A DNA stretch of 64,000 nucleotides from Flaviflagellibacter deserti (lineage in GTDB: Bacteria > Pseudomonadota > Alphaproteobacteria > Rhizobiales > Methylopilaceae): assembly GCF_042652085.1 (NCBI RefSeq), contig NZ_JBHSJF010000001.1, forward strand, positions 1 to 64,000, read 5' to 3'. Position 1 is the stretch's first letter; each line of letters starts with the position of its first letter. The notes beneath the pieces were generated by a model, which was not told the origin of the DNA, did not search any database, and saw nothing but the letters and a program-made list of their open reading frames with translations. Position numbers and translations under genes: made by a program. Below are positions 1-7,352 of the stretch, one piece after another.

Positions 1-33
1 AGCCTTGGCATGACGGAGAATGGGTTGGGCCTT

Positions 34-130
34 CCTGAGCCGGATGCGCAGTATCGTGTCGAAGGATGGCGGCAGGCTCGGAGTGTGCGGCGATCCTTCG
101 ACACGGCTCGCTTCGCGAGTCCGGCTCAGG
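34..130. repeat. Long imperfect palindrome (intergenic repeat)
   Basis: Two perfect nested inverted repeats are visible: an 11-base arm at 34-44 matches 120-130, and a 12-base arm at 56-67 matches 93-104. Together they could fold into one long hairpin or cruciform of about 97 bases. Sequences built on 'ccttcgacac...gctcaggatgagg' are typical of dispersed intergenic elements in alphaproteobacteria (general knowledge). No reading frame here looks coding. Confidence 0.7.
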
Positions 131-152
131 ATGAGGCTTTCAACTCGCCGTC

Positions 153-175
153 ATTGCCGGGCTTGTCCCGGCAAT
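153..175. repeat. Short palindromic hairpin element
   Basis: A perfect 9-base inverted repeat (attgccggg, 5-base loop, cccggcaat) follows the larger palindrome. It resembles common REP-type hairpins of the order. With the neighbouring elements it makes the first 340 bases of the window a cluster of repeats with no gene. Confidence 0.6.
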
Positions 176-222
176 CCAGCCCGGCGCCCGCGGTTTCGCC
201 CGGGCATGAGGGCGTGGTGGAG

Positions 223-340
223 TCCGGGGCCCAGCGCATGAGTGCGCCGCAGGCGCTCAATAGAATTGGCGGCTTCGCCGCGAGGAACGCTGGGTCCCGT
301 TTCTCGGGATGCAGGTGCGCCGCACCCGGACCGGACGCGG
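223..340. repeat. Dispersed repeat family A, copy 1
   Basis: This roughly 118-base element aligns along its length with 3169-3286. Shared blocks include 'tccggggcccagcg', 'gccgcaggcgctc', 'gaggaacgctggg' and 'acccggaccgg'. The outer parts (cccagcg / cgctggg) and an inner ggcgg/ccgc hairpin are self-complementary. It ends two bases before the stop codon of the leftward gene at 343-552, so it lies immediately 3' of that gene. Confidence 0.8.
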
Positions 341-342
341 GC

Positions 343-552
343 TCAGATGTCGCGCGGCATCCGGTCGGCGGGGACGCAGCTCCACTTCCGGACCGTCCAT
401 TCCGGATGGAGCACGTTCCACTTCGCGATCTCCGGCTGGCCGTAATGCATGCACTGGAAGGGCGTCGCATTATCCGCGGCGAAGGTGAGTTGCACCTGCT
501 TGCAGGTGTCCGGGCTCTGGGCGAGGCAGACGGAGAGGGCGAGTACCAGCAT
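343..552 (-). CDS. Small Cys-containing secreted protein, conserved hypothetical
   Basis: The gene encodes a 69-residue protein of unknown function. It starts with a hydrophobic stretch (residues 1-11) that could be a short signal or anchor, followed by a compact domain with four cysteines (about residues 9, 17, 34 and 59), a CMHYGQP motif and a W-rich C-terminus. The pattern CMxxGQxxxxxW...HPxW...W.C resembles small periplasmic hypothetical proteins common in Hyphomicrobiales (recognised from memory, not searched). An AGGA sequence lies eight bases ahead of the chosen ATG. It lies downstream of chrA on the same strand, separated by about 140 bases, so a link with chromate is only positional. 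A family A repeat follows its stop codon. Confidence 0.65.
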   Translation of the reverse strand: MLVLALSVCLAQSPDTCKQVQLTFAADNATPFQCMHYGQPEIAKWNVLHPEWTVRKWSCVPADRMPRDI

Positions 553-692
553 TCGGGATTCCTGTGTCGCGTTTCGCGTCCGCTCATGCGGGGCGCGTTC
601 GCAGCGGAGCAAGAACGGGGCCACGTTCGTGTGAAACGAAACACAGATGGCCCCAAATCCGGTCGGAAATGAGAGGACAGCAGCCCCTGCGA

Positions 693-2078
693 CTAAAGGC
701 CCAGCAACAGGCCCAGTCCGGCGCAGATCCCCAGGGTCGGCAGCATGCCAAGGCGCAGCCGGAACAAGACGAACGCCGCGACGGCCGACAGGGCCAGCGC
801 CCACCAGTCGACAGAGGACAGGATGGGGAGGTCTGGGCCGATTCCCGCGATCTCGAACCTCCGGACCTCCCGGAAGACGACATGGATGCCGAACCAGAGT
901 GCGAGATTCATCACCACGCCGACGACTGCCGCCGTAATCGCGGACAGAGCGGCCGACAGCGCGCGGTTTCCGCGAAGGGACTCGACATAGGGCGCGCCGA
1001 GGAAGATCCAGAGGAAGCAGGGGGCGAACGTGACCCAGATGGTCAGTAAGGCGCCGAGGCACGCCGCCGCGATGGGATCGAGCGTGCCCGGATCGCGCAT
1101 CGCGGCGAGGAAGCCGACAAACTGCAGCACCAGGATGAGCGGACCGGGCGTCGTCTCGGCGAGGCCGAGCCCGTCGACCATCTCCCCCGGCGCGAGCCAG
1201 CCGAAGCCATCGACGGCGGCCTGCGCGACATAGGCAAGAACCGCGTATGCGCCGCCGAAGGTGACGACCGCCATCGAGCTGAAGAAGGTTCCGATCTCAG
1301 TCCAGACGCTGTGGGATCCGGTGATCAGCCAGAGCAAAGCGACGGGGCCGAGCCAGATGGGGAGCCAGACCGCGAGAACAGTCAGCGCCCGGCGGCGCGA
1401 CGGCTGGGCGTGCTGGAGTTCGCCCCGCTCGAACATGCGATCGACGACGCCGACGATGTCCGGCCCCGAACCCTTGTGACCGTTGCCGGAAAAGAGCTCG
1501 GGGGCCTTGAGGCTGCCGATCCAGCCGACGAGGCCGGCAGCCGCAATGATGAGCGGAAAGGGGATGCGGAGGACGAAGATCGCGAGGAACGCGGCGACGG
1601 CGATGGCGACCATCGCGCGGTTCCTGAGTGCGCGCTTGCCGATCCGCAGCACGGCCTCGACCACGATCGCGAGGACAGCGGCCTTGACCCCGAGGAAGGC
1701 GGCGTCGACGAGCGGGGCGTGGCGGTAGAAGACGTAGAGAACGCTCAAGCCCAGCATCACCAGCGCGCCGGGCACGACGAACAGTATTCCGGCGATGAGC
1801 CCGCCGAGCGTGCGATGCATCAGCCAGCCGATATAGATGGCGAGCTGCTGGGCTTCGGGGCCGGGCAGCAGCATGCAATAGTTGAGCGCGTGCAGGAAAC
1901 GCTGTTCGCCGATCCAGCGGCGCTCCTCGACGAGCTCGCGGTGCATCAATGCGATCTGGCCGGCGGGACCGCCAAAGCTGAGGAAGCCGATCCTGGCCCA
2001 GACCCTGGTGGCCTCGGCGAGGGTGGGTTTCTCCGGAACCGAGACGGCCTCTTCGGCGGCGGTGGAAGTGATGGTCAT
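693..2078 (-). CDS. chrA: Chromate transporter ChrA (CHR family)
   Basis: This 461-residue polytopic inner-membrane protein belongs to the CHR family, whose characterised members export chromate and lower its intracellular level. Both family half-domains are visible. The N-terminal half has FGGP at residues 35-38 and LPGPEAQQLAIYIG. The C-terminal half starts around FGGAYAVLAYV and has TPGPLILVLQFVGF. About ten to twelve hydrophobic segments fit the long bidomain form. I chose the ATG at 2078 because GAGGGAGG lies just upstream; a longer frame to 2147 would run into the preceding gene. It follows the rhodanese/ChrB gene by 11 bases and is surely co-transcribed with it, a classic chromate-resistance pairing. 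The true substrate in this organism could be another oxyanion. Confidence 0.9.
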   Translation of the reverse strand: MTITSTAAEEAVSVPEKPTLAEATRVWARIGFLSFGGPAGQIALMHRELVEERRWIGEQRFLHALNYCMLLPGPEAQQLAIYIGWLMHRTLGGLIAGILFVVPGALVMLGLSVLYVFYRHAPLVDAAFLGVKAAVLAIVVEAVLRIGKRALRNRAMVAIAVAAFLAIFVLRIPFPLIIAAAGLVGWIGSLKAPELFSGNGHKGSGPDIVGVVDRMFERGELQHAQPSRRRALTVLAVWLPIWLGPVALLWLITGSHSVWTEIGTFFSSMAVVTFGGAYAVLAYVAQAAVDGFGWLAPGEMVDGLGLAETTPGPLILVLQFVGFLAAMRDPGTLDPIAAACLGALLTIWVTFAPCFLWIFLGAPYVESLRGNRALSAALSAITAAVVGVVMNLALWFGIHVVFREVRRFEIAGIGPDLPILSSVDWWALALSAVAAFVLFRLRLGMLPTLGICAGLGLLLGL

Positions 2079-2089
2079 GCCGGCCTCCC

Positions 2090-2914
2090 TCACGCTTTCG
2101 AGGGAGAGGGCCAGTTGTGGGTCTCCTCGACCGCGTCGCGGCTCCATCGATAGAACGCATCGTAGAGGAGAAGGCCGGCGTCGAGCTGCTCGAGATCGTC
2201 GCGGAACATGCGCGACAGCCCGAGTGAGGCGGCGAGCAGGCCGGACGCCTGCGGAGACAGGTCGAGGCGGGCGGTGTCGGCGGCTCGCACGATCAGCGCC
2301 AGCCGTTCAAGGGCTTCGGATTTGAGGCCGAACTCATCGATCATCGTATCGAAGGTGCAGCGGGTGCCGCGATGGCTCCAGAAGACGCCCTCGATGTCGA
2401 ACGGCGTCGCCGCGAACCGATCGGCCACCGACATGACCTCGCCGGCGGCGACAAACAGGAAGACCGCGCTTGGATCGACGAACCGGCGGATCAGCCAGGG
2501 GCAGGCGATGCGGTCGACCTTCGGCCTCGCACGGGTGACCCAGACGGTGCGTCCGCGCTCGTCGCGCTTCGGCAGGTTCTTGGTGTCGACAAGAAGCCCG
2601 CCGGCATTCCGCCAGGCTTCGAAACCGCCCTCCAGCGTTTCGGCCGGCACGCCTTCGTGCCGAAGCCAGGCGGCCGCGCCCTGACTGAGCTTCAGGCCTT
2701 TCTGGCAGACGACCACGACGGACTTTCCGGTCAGTTCGGGCGCCCAGAGCGACACGGTGGAATGATCCCTCGGTGCCGCGCCCGGCAGGGTGCGCGGGTC
2801 GGCCGCGACGTCCTCGGGAAGGCGGACATCGACGATGATCGGCGCGCTCGGCTGGCCGATCAGACGGGACAATTGGGACGTGGTGATTTCGGTATTCGAC
2901 GGCATGGCGTCCAT
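2090..2914 (-). CDS. Rhodanese-domain / ChrB C-terminal domain protein (chromate resistance)
   Basis: The 274-residue protein joins two domains. Residues 18-108 form a rhodanese-like domain with the active-site loop Cys70-Gln-Lys-Gly-Leu-Lys. Residues 125-268 match the ChrB C-terminal domain, recognisable from WVTRARPKVDRIACPWLIRRF and the following conserved block. In ChrB proteins this part is linked to chromate-responsive resistance. There is no N-terminal helix-turn-helix of classical ChrB, so direct DNA binding is doubtful. No signal peptide is seen, so it is probably cytoplasmic. It precedes chrA by 11 bases. The start could be the ATG at 2914 or the one at 2905; neither has a strong ribosome binding site. 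Confidence 0.85.
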   Translation of the reverse strand: MDAMPSNTEITTSQLSRLIGQPSAPIIVDVRLPEDVAADPRTLPGAAPRDHSTVSLWAPELTGKSVVVVCQKGLKLSQGAAAWLRHEGVPAETLEGGFEAWRNAGGLLVDTKNLPKRDERGRTVWVTRARPKVDRIACPWLIRRFVDPSAVFLFVAAGEVMSVADRFAATPFDIEGVFWSHRGTRCTFDTMIDEFGLKSEALERLALIVRAADTARLDLSPQASGLLAASLGLSRMFRDDLEQLDAGLLLYDAFYRWSRDAVEETHNWPSPSKA

Positions 2915-3042
2915 CCCTGTTGGGGAGGTGGAACGCGATGTTCGGCTGCCGCCTCACGGGGTGATCGCGAATGACCCCTTGCCATTGGTTGTATGCGACG
3001 GATGGGCGGTGTCAAGCGGGGGAGGTGGTGTTTCGCTTTCTT

Positions 3043-3120
3043 CGTCATCCTCCAACTTGACCGGAGGATCCATGCCATCTGGCAGGCGCTCTATGGGTCC
3101 GGTCGAGCCGGAGGATGACG
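3043..3120. repeat. Palindromic intergenic element (cgtcatcctcc...ggaggatgacg)
   Basis: An 11-base perfect inverted repeat at 3043-3053 and 3110-3120 encloses further matching arms (gaccgga / tccggtc and ccat / atgg). The whole 78 bases can fold as one hairpin. Such 'gtcatcctcc' elements are frequent between genes in alphaproteobacterial genomes. The gap 2915-3288 holds this element, a family A repeat and no convincing gene. Confidence 0.7.
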
Positions 3121-3168
3121 GCGTCGCGGGCTTTCCCGTTCCCCGGACAAGTGCGCGAAGCGCGCCGA

Positions 3169-3286
3169 TCCGGGGCCCAGCGTTTATGTACGCCGCAGGC
3201 GCTCGATAGATAAAGGGCGGCTGCGCCGCCGAGGAACGCTGGGCCCCGTTCTCGGTATGGGCTTCGCCCACCCGGACCGGGACGGG
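3169..3286. repeat. Dispersed repeat family A, copy 2
   Basis: This copy aligns with 223-340 over its whole length with scattered substitutions. It carries the same outer cccagcg/cgctggg pairing and an inner ggcggc...gccgcc hairpin. It ends two bases before the stop codon of the DUF4242 gene, the same spacing and orientation relative to the gene as copy 1. Confidence 0.8.
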
Positions 3287-3288
3287 TC

Positions 3289-3561
3289 TCACTCGGCCGT
3301 GACGGGGTCGATCACGCGGTGGACCTTCAGCACGGCGTCGGCCGGGAAGCCGCCGCGTTTCGCGTGCTCGCGGATGATCTCGGCGTCCGGCGCGCGATAG
3401 ATGCAGAACAGCTTGTCGTCGGTGACGTAGCTGTGGACCCACTGGATGTCGGGACCGAGCTCGCGCAGCACATTGCAGGAGGTCTGCGAGGCGGCCTTCA
3501 GCTCCTCGGGGCTCAGGGAGCCGGCGCCGGGCATGTTCCTCTCGATGACGAATTCGGGCAT
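3289..3561 (-). CDS. DUF4242 domain protein
   Basis: The 90-residue protein matches the DUF4242 family of small ferredoxin-like-fold proteins. The family hallmarks are visible: MPEFVIERNMPGAG at the start, then ELGPDIQWVHSYVTDDKLFCIYRAPDAEII. Some members (SCO4226 type) bind nickel, but no metabolic role is established for most of them. GAGGA lies about nine bases ahead of the ATG at 3561. A longer in-frame start at 3717 would add an Arg-rich leader unlike the family and is rejected. It sits alone, followed by a family A repeat that may act as its terminator. No signal peptide is visible. Confidence 0.8.
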   Translation of the reverse strand: MPEFVIERNMPGAGSLSPEELKAASQTSCNVLRELGPDIQWVHSYVTDDKLFCIYRAPDAEIIREHAKRGGFPADAVLKVHRVIDPVTAE

Positions 3562-3661
3562 TGGCGTGTCCTCGCAAAGTTCTTCTTCGTTGAAGGCGCC
3601 GAGCCTAGCAGCACGCTGGGCACGACGCGCTCCTTTTATTGCGCGCGGGAGAGCCGCCGCC

Positions 3662-3931
3662 CTAGTGCTTCTCCTCGGCCGGGCTGTGCTGCTGTGGCTT
3701 GTGTCCCTCCTGGCCACCGCGATTGTGCTTGTTGTGATCGCGGCTCTCCTGATTGACGCCGCCCCGGCTGACCGCGAACTCGCTCTGGCGGGCGTCGCCG
3801 TCGTTAGGGCGCGGCATTGGAGCGTCGCGGCCCACCTGCTGGCGCTCGTCGGCGAGCCGGCGTTCGTCGGGCATGTCGTCCTTGCGTTCCAGCGTCCTCA
3901 GCTGCTGCTCGTGTGTCTTTCCGCCCTGCAT
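3662..3931 (-). CDS. Small hydrophilic protein, unknown function
   Basis: The product is 89 residues, almost entirely polar and without a hydrophobic core. It is rich in Arg, Gln, His, Asp and Gly, with an EQQLRTLERK opening and a His-, Gly- and Gln-rich tail, which suggests an intrinsically disordered protein. Similar small hydrophilic proteins occur in Hyphomicrobiales, sometimes in stress-related contexts (from memory), but no function can be assigned. GAGGAG lies about eight bases before the ATG at 3931. It follows another small hydrophilic gene (3942-4160) by 10 bases on the same strand, so the two probably form one transcript. Confidence 0.6.
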   Translation of the reverse strand: MQGGKTHEQQLRTLERKDDMPDERRLADERQQVGRDAPMPRPNDGDARQSEFAVSRGGVNQESRDHNKHNRGGQEGHKPQQHSPAEEKH

Positions 3932-3941
3932 GATGATCTCC

Positions 3942-4160
3942 TCAGCGTGGCTGGCGCTTGTTCAGCGCGTCGGGTTTGTCGATGCCGCCTTGCGGATTGG
4001 TGTCGTTCTCGACATCGCCCTCGATCGTGGTCTCGCCCTGTGCGTCCGCCAGTTCGTCCGGCGTGACGCCGGCCATGGTGACACCCTTCGAGCCGCCGAT
4101 CATCGGATTGCCCTTCAGATCGGAATCGTTTGGCTCTCTCTGCTTCAGATGCTTGCTCAT
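3942..4160 (-). CDS. Small hydrophilic protein, unknown function
   Basis: This 72-residue protein has no transmembrane or signal segment. It contains an HLKQREPND opening, a short Gly/Met stretch (GNPMIGGSKGVTMAG) and an acidic Asn/Asp-rich C-terminal half. I do not recognise the family. A GGAG motif lies five to eight bases ahead of the chosen ATG at 4160; an upstream in-frame ATG at 4193 is possible but has a poorer site. It is the first gene of a two-gene leftward unit with 3662-3931. A divergent membrane-protein gene begins 170 bases away, so the intervening DNA should hold promoters for both directions. Confidence 0.6.
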   Translation of the reverse strand: MSKHLKQREPNDSDLKGNPMIGGSKGVTMAGVTPDELADAQGETTIEGDVENDTNPQGGIDKPDALNKRQPR

Positions 4161-4329
4161 GGCTCCGCTCGCATTGACGTCCCCGAGGACCAACGCCGCG
4201 CGGTCGGCGAGGTTTCCGACATTTAGGCGCGGTCCGGAAACGTGCGATGGGGGATTTCGGTCGGCGGCGTGCCGGATTTATGATGCCGCCGCGCACGTTC
4301 TGGATGCGCTGCCGCCCGGGAGGCGACCC

Positions 4330-4665
4330 GTGAGCACTTCGGACAGCGAGCCGCCGGTCGAGCCGGTCTTCCGCAACGGCACCGTCACGGTGGTCGGCAT
4401 CTTCCTGGCGTTCTCGCTCGGCTTCATGTCGCAATGGGCCGGCAACCCGCTGCCGACCCAGCCGATCGACGCGCCGATCATCCTGCTGCTGTCCGTCGGC
4501 GTGGTGCTGCAGATCTACGCGCTGGCGCGCCTCCTCGATCTCCGCTCGACCGAGCGGCGGGTCTACAACCACGCGAAGAATGTGTTCCTGGTCGCGGTGT
4601 CGATCATGAGCCTGGGCGTGGTGTCGGCGCTGGTGATCGATTTGTGGCGGATGCAGGGGAACTGA
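4330..4665 (+). CDS. Small membrane protein, three predicted TM helices
   Basis: The 111-residue protein has a short polar N-terminus and three hydrophobic helices at about residues 20-38, 47-70 and 84-106, which places it in the inner membrane. The order of helices and the ALARLLDLRSTERRVYNHAKN loop look like a conserved alphaproteobacterial hypothetical protein, with no known role. The start is a GTG at 4330 preceded by a strong GGGAGG site six bases upstream. No in-frame ATG lies near it, so the GTG is well supported. It is followed after 61 bases by the SRAP gene on the same strand, so co-transcription is possible. Confidence 0.75.
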   Translation: MSTSDSEPPVEPVFRNGTVTVVGIFLAFSLGFMSQWAGNPLPTQPIDAPIILLLSVGVVLQIYALARLLDLRSTERRVYNHAKNVFLVAVSIMSLGVVSALVIDLWRMQGN

Positions 4666-4726
4666 CCGGAGAGCGCCAGGTGCAATCCGCCTTGCGCACG
4701 TCGTTCCGAACGGCGATTTCTCATCC

Positions 4727-5395
4727 ATGTGCGGACGCGTCGTTCAAACCATGCCCCATGAGGCCATGCGGCGGCTGTTCAAGGCGCCCCAGGGCGATCT
4801 CTTCAACGCGCCGCCGCGCTGGAACGGCGCGCCGACCGACAAGCTCGCCGTGGTGCGCCGCAACCACGAGGCCGGCGAGAACTCGCTCGACCTGATCCGC
4901 TGGGGGCTTGTCCCGCATTTCGCCAAGGACCTGAAGGTCGGCGCGAGCCTCATCAATGCCCGCTGCGAGACGGTGGCCACCAAGCCCGCCTTCCGCGGTG
5001 CCTGGGCCAAGAGGAGGCGGTGCCTGATCCCGGTCGACGGCTTCTACGAGTGGAAGCGCGAGGGCAAGGTGAAGCAGCCCTATGCGCTGGCGCTGAAGGG
5101 CGGCGAGCCGATGGCTTTGGCCGGGCTGTGGGAGAACTGGAAGGACCCGGCGACCGGCGAATGGGTGCGCACCTTCACCGTGCTGACCACCGCGCCGAAC
5201 GAACTCATCGCCCCGCTGCACGACCGCATGCCGGTGATCGTGCCGCACGAGGACTGGGACCTCTGGCTCTCGGGCGAGGACGCGACCGCGCTGATGAAGC
5301 CGCTGCCGGCGGAAGAGATGGAGATGTGGACCGTGTCCACGGCGGTGAACAAGGTCGGGAACGAGGGCGCGGAATTGTGGGAGCGGGTGGGGTAG
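4727..5395 (+). CDS. SOS response-associated peptidase (SRAP / HMCES / YedK family)
   Basis: The 222-residue protein belongs to the SRAP family. These proteins form a thiazolidine crosslink to abasic sites in single-stranded DNA and protect them. The family's catalytic set is present: Cys2 exposed after removal of Met1, Asn77 in SLINARCE, Glu108 in GFYEW and His165 in LHDRMPVI. Length and domain order are normal for bacterial YedK-type proteins. The initiator is fixed by the need for Cys at position 2. It is expected to act in the cytoplasm at damaged replication forks. Two overlapping hairpins follow the stop codon. No LexA box could be verified by eye. Confidence 0.92.
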   Translation: MCGRVVQTMPHEAMRRLFKAPQGDLFNAPPRWNGAPTDKLAVVRRNHEAGENSLDLIRWGLVPHFAKDLKVGASLINARCETVATKPAFRGAWAKRRRCLIPVDGFYEWKREGKVKQPYALALKGGEPMALAGLWENWKDPATGEWVRTFTVLTTAPNELIAPLHDRMPVIVPHEDWDLWLSGEDATALMKPLPAEEMEMWTVSTAVNKVGNEGAELWERVG

Positions 5396-5439
5396 CCGCC
5401 TCGCAATACGAGGCGGCCTCTCCGGGCGCGGGAGAGGCC
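5395..5439 (+). terminator. Two overlapping hairpins after the SRAP gene
   Basis: A 9-bp stem (gccgcctcg / cgaggcggc, 5395-5417) and a second 9-bp stem (ggcctctcc / ggagaggcc, 5415-5439) share three bases, so they cannot both form fully. They sit directly at the stop codon and are probably a transcription end or 3' stabilising structure. There is no clear U-tract. Confidence 0.45.
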
Positions 5440-5497
5440 GCAGGATGCCGGGGTCACGCCGGGTGGGGCGGGTGACGCCAGGCGCCTGAGGCGAGGC

Positions 5498-5821
5498 TCA
5501 ATCCTCGACGCAGACGGTGACGATCCGGCCACCCTTGCGCCGCTCCTGCCAGCACTCCTCGTCATCCTGAGAGGCGGCGATGGCGGCGGCGGTGAGAACT
5601 CCGACGCCCATCAGCGCGCCGAACGCGGGGCCGTGGTGATGCGGCTTCGGGCCGGCCTTCTTCGGCGGCGCCTTGAAGTCCTTCGGGCCGGGGCCCGGAA
5701 ACTTCGGGTTCGGCTTGTTCTGGAATTCGTTCGGGCCATTCCAGCCGGCAAAGGCCGGAGCGGCGGTGCCGAGCGCCAGCGAAGCGGCGACGACAGCGAT
5801 GGTGACGGTTTTCAGCGACAT
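5498..5821 (-). CDS. Small secreted protein, unknown function
   Basis: The 107-residue protein starts with a clear Sec signal peptide (residues 1-25, cut after APAFA). The mature part begins WNGPNEFQNKPNPKF and is Pro/Lys/Gly-rich with an HHH cluster. It has one weak hydrophobic stretch (GALMGVGVLTAAAIAAS) and ends with two cysteines and a QERRKGGRIVTVCVED tail, where the Cys pair could form a disulfide. The role is unknown and it probably works in the periplasm. It is monocistronic and converges on the SRAP gene. The short segment to the next gene (5822-6035) marks the transition into AT-rich DNA. Confidence 0.65.
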   Translation of the reverse strand: MSLKTVTIAVVAASLALGTAAPAFAGWNGPNEFQNKPNPKFPGPGPKDFKAPPKKAGPKPHHHGPAFGALMGVGVLTAAAIAASQDDEECWQERRKGGRIVTVCVED

Positions 5822-6035
5822 GGTCCGTTTCCTTCCTGGGGGCGGGGGCTTCGGAAAGCCCGGCTGCCTGCCCCGATGACCATTGGTCGATGGGACGGAC
5901 GGGAAGGTTCAAACGGGAGTTGTCGGTGAGCGTCCAATCGAGATTGGGCGACTTGGCGGGCTGATCGTCAAGTTGCGAACTGATTGCCCCGCTGCATGAG
6001 CATGCTGGGCTCGCGAAGCGGGGAGGAAACTAATT

Positions 6036-7346
6036 TCAACCCATTTTATCTCGAATGGACTTCGCTCGGTCTCTATCTTTTGAGCAATCGAAATATATCC
6101 TCGTCGGTTTTGCTGGTATTGCTTGAACTAGCTGGCTAACGCGACCTAGAGGTTCGTGCTCACCGTCAGCCTCAACCATAATATTCTTTAAGAAATTTCG
6201 ATCCATAACGTCATATTGCTTGTAAGCTTTTCCCGGGAGGCGATCCGCGAAGAATGCGATGTTTTCGCTTCTCAAAGCTTCAATGAATTTCGAAGCTTTC
6301 TCGCGTCTTATTTCTCCTGTCTCGGAAGAAGGTAGATCCAAGCATTTGTAAGTGTCTCGATTTAGGTATCGATTTGCCAGCGCATTCGCGGGATGATTAT
6401 TGGCGTCTGCTATCAATTTCACTAATGACAAAACGGAAGAATCATCTAGATTCATATAATTATCCAGGGCTTGATTATCTTTATTTCTAAAGAAGGTAAT
6501 AAGTGGGTGTGAATTAATCGAATTAAATTGTTGATCGACTTCCGATACTGTCTTGTAGATGATGTCAGAAGCCATGTGCTGTACACCGCGCGTCGTCTTA
6601 TGAAAATAAATATTCTGATACATTTTCATATATGAAAGCACGAATTCTTCGACAACGCTGACGCCCTTCTTCTGAACAACGAACGAATATTCGTAGATTC
6701 CCTCGATTGGATCGACGCATATTTTCGATATCTTCAGGCTGTCCAGTAGCCACTCAAGGTCAATCGCGGTGGATCGAACTCCAGTATAATAGCGATCGCG
6801 CATTAGAAAATCGAGTCGATCGCAGTCTAGTTGAGAAGAGATTATCGTTTGATATGGATCGTTTCCAGATTCTTGTTCAAAGAAAAGGGCAGTCTCATCA
6901 AGAATGTTATTTTTATCTAAAATCTCTGCGGTTCTTGATTTTCGTATTATTTCAAGCGTGTAGGCTTCGTGCGATTGATTGAGCTCTAGTTTCGAGGATA
7001 CTTCTTCAAAGACGTGCGAATAGGGGCCGTGGCCCACATCGTGAAGTAGTGCGGCTGCAAGAGTTGCCAGGCGGCGCCGAGGGTGGTCGTCCGCAGGAAG
7101 TTGCTGGTTGCGTTCGAAAACGTCCAGCATTCTTCGAGCCATCTGCATCGCACCAAGCACATGCGAAAAGCGAGTATGAGTTGCGCCTGGATAAACGAAC
7201 TCAGAGAATCCGAGCTGCTTAATCCGCCTCAAGCGCTGCACTGGGGCCGTCTGTACGAGTTCCCAAAGCATTACGTCTTCGGGTCTCTTCGTAGAGAAGG
7301 CGATCAAATTATGAATCGGATCGCGAATTCTCTGATCTTTGTCCAT
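6036..7346 (-). CDS. HD-domain phosphohydrolase, SAMHD1/YwfO-like (probable dNTPase)
   Basis: The 436-residue protein carries the metal-binding HD set of the SAMHD1/YwfO branch: His62 in HTRFSH, His102-Asp103 in LLHDVGHGPYSH and Asp174 in SSQLDCDRLDFLMRD. Relatives such as human SAMHD1 and Enterococcus EF1143 hydrolyse dNTPs to deoxynucleosides and triphosphate. That activity is inferred here, not shown. Length is close to Bacillus YwfO (about 433). The gene is strikingly AT-rich compared with both sides, with codons such as ATA, AAA and TTA common, which suggests recent acquisition. It starts 6 bases after the stop of the YwgA-like gene, with AAGG overlapping that stop, so the two are translationally coupled. 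It could act as a house-cleaning enzyme or as a phage-defence effector. Confidence 0.85.
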   Translation of the reverse strand: MDKDQRIRDPIHNLIAFSTKRPEDVMLWELVQTAPVQRLRRIKQLGFSEFVYPGATHTRFSHVLGAMQMARRMLDVFERNQQLPADDHPRRRLATLAAALLHDVGHGPYSHVFEEVSSKLELNQSHEAYTLEIIRKSRTAEILDKNNILDETALFFEQESGNDPYQTIISSQLDCDRLDFLMRDRYYTGVRSTAIDLEWLLDSLKISKICVDPIEGIYEYSFVVQKKGVSVVEEFVLSYMKMYQNIYFHKTTRGVQHMASDIIYKTVSEVDQQFNSINSHPLITFFRNKDNQALDNYMNLDDSSVLSLVKLIADANNHPANALANRYLNRDTYKCLDLPSSETGEIRREKASKFIEALRSENIAFFADRLPGKAYKQYDVMDRNFLKNIMVEADGEHEPLGRVSQLVQAIPAKPTRIYFDCSKDRDRAKSIRDKMG

Positions 7347-7352
7347 ATTACC

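Noticed and set aside
126..656. Possible 176-codon gene at the left end
   Set aside because: It covers a repeat element and the antisense-like frame of a small gene with better support, and its composition is Ser/Arg/Pro-rich without structure.
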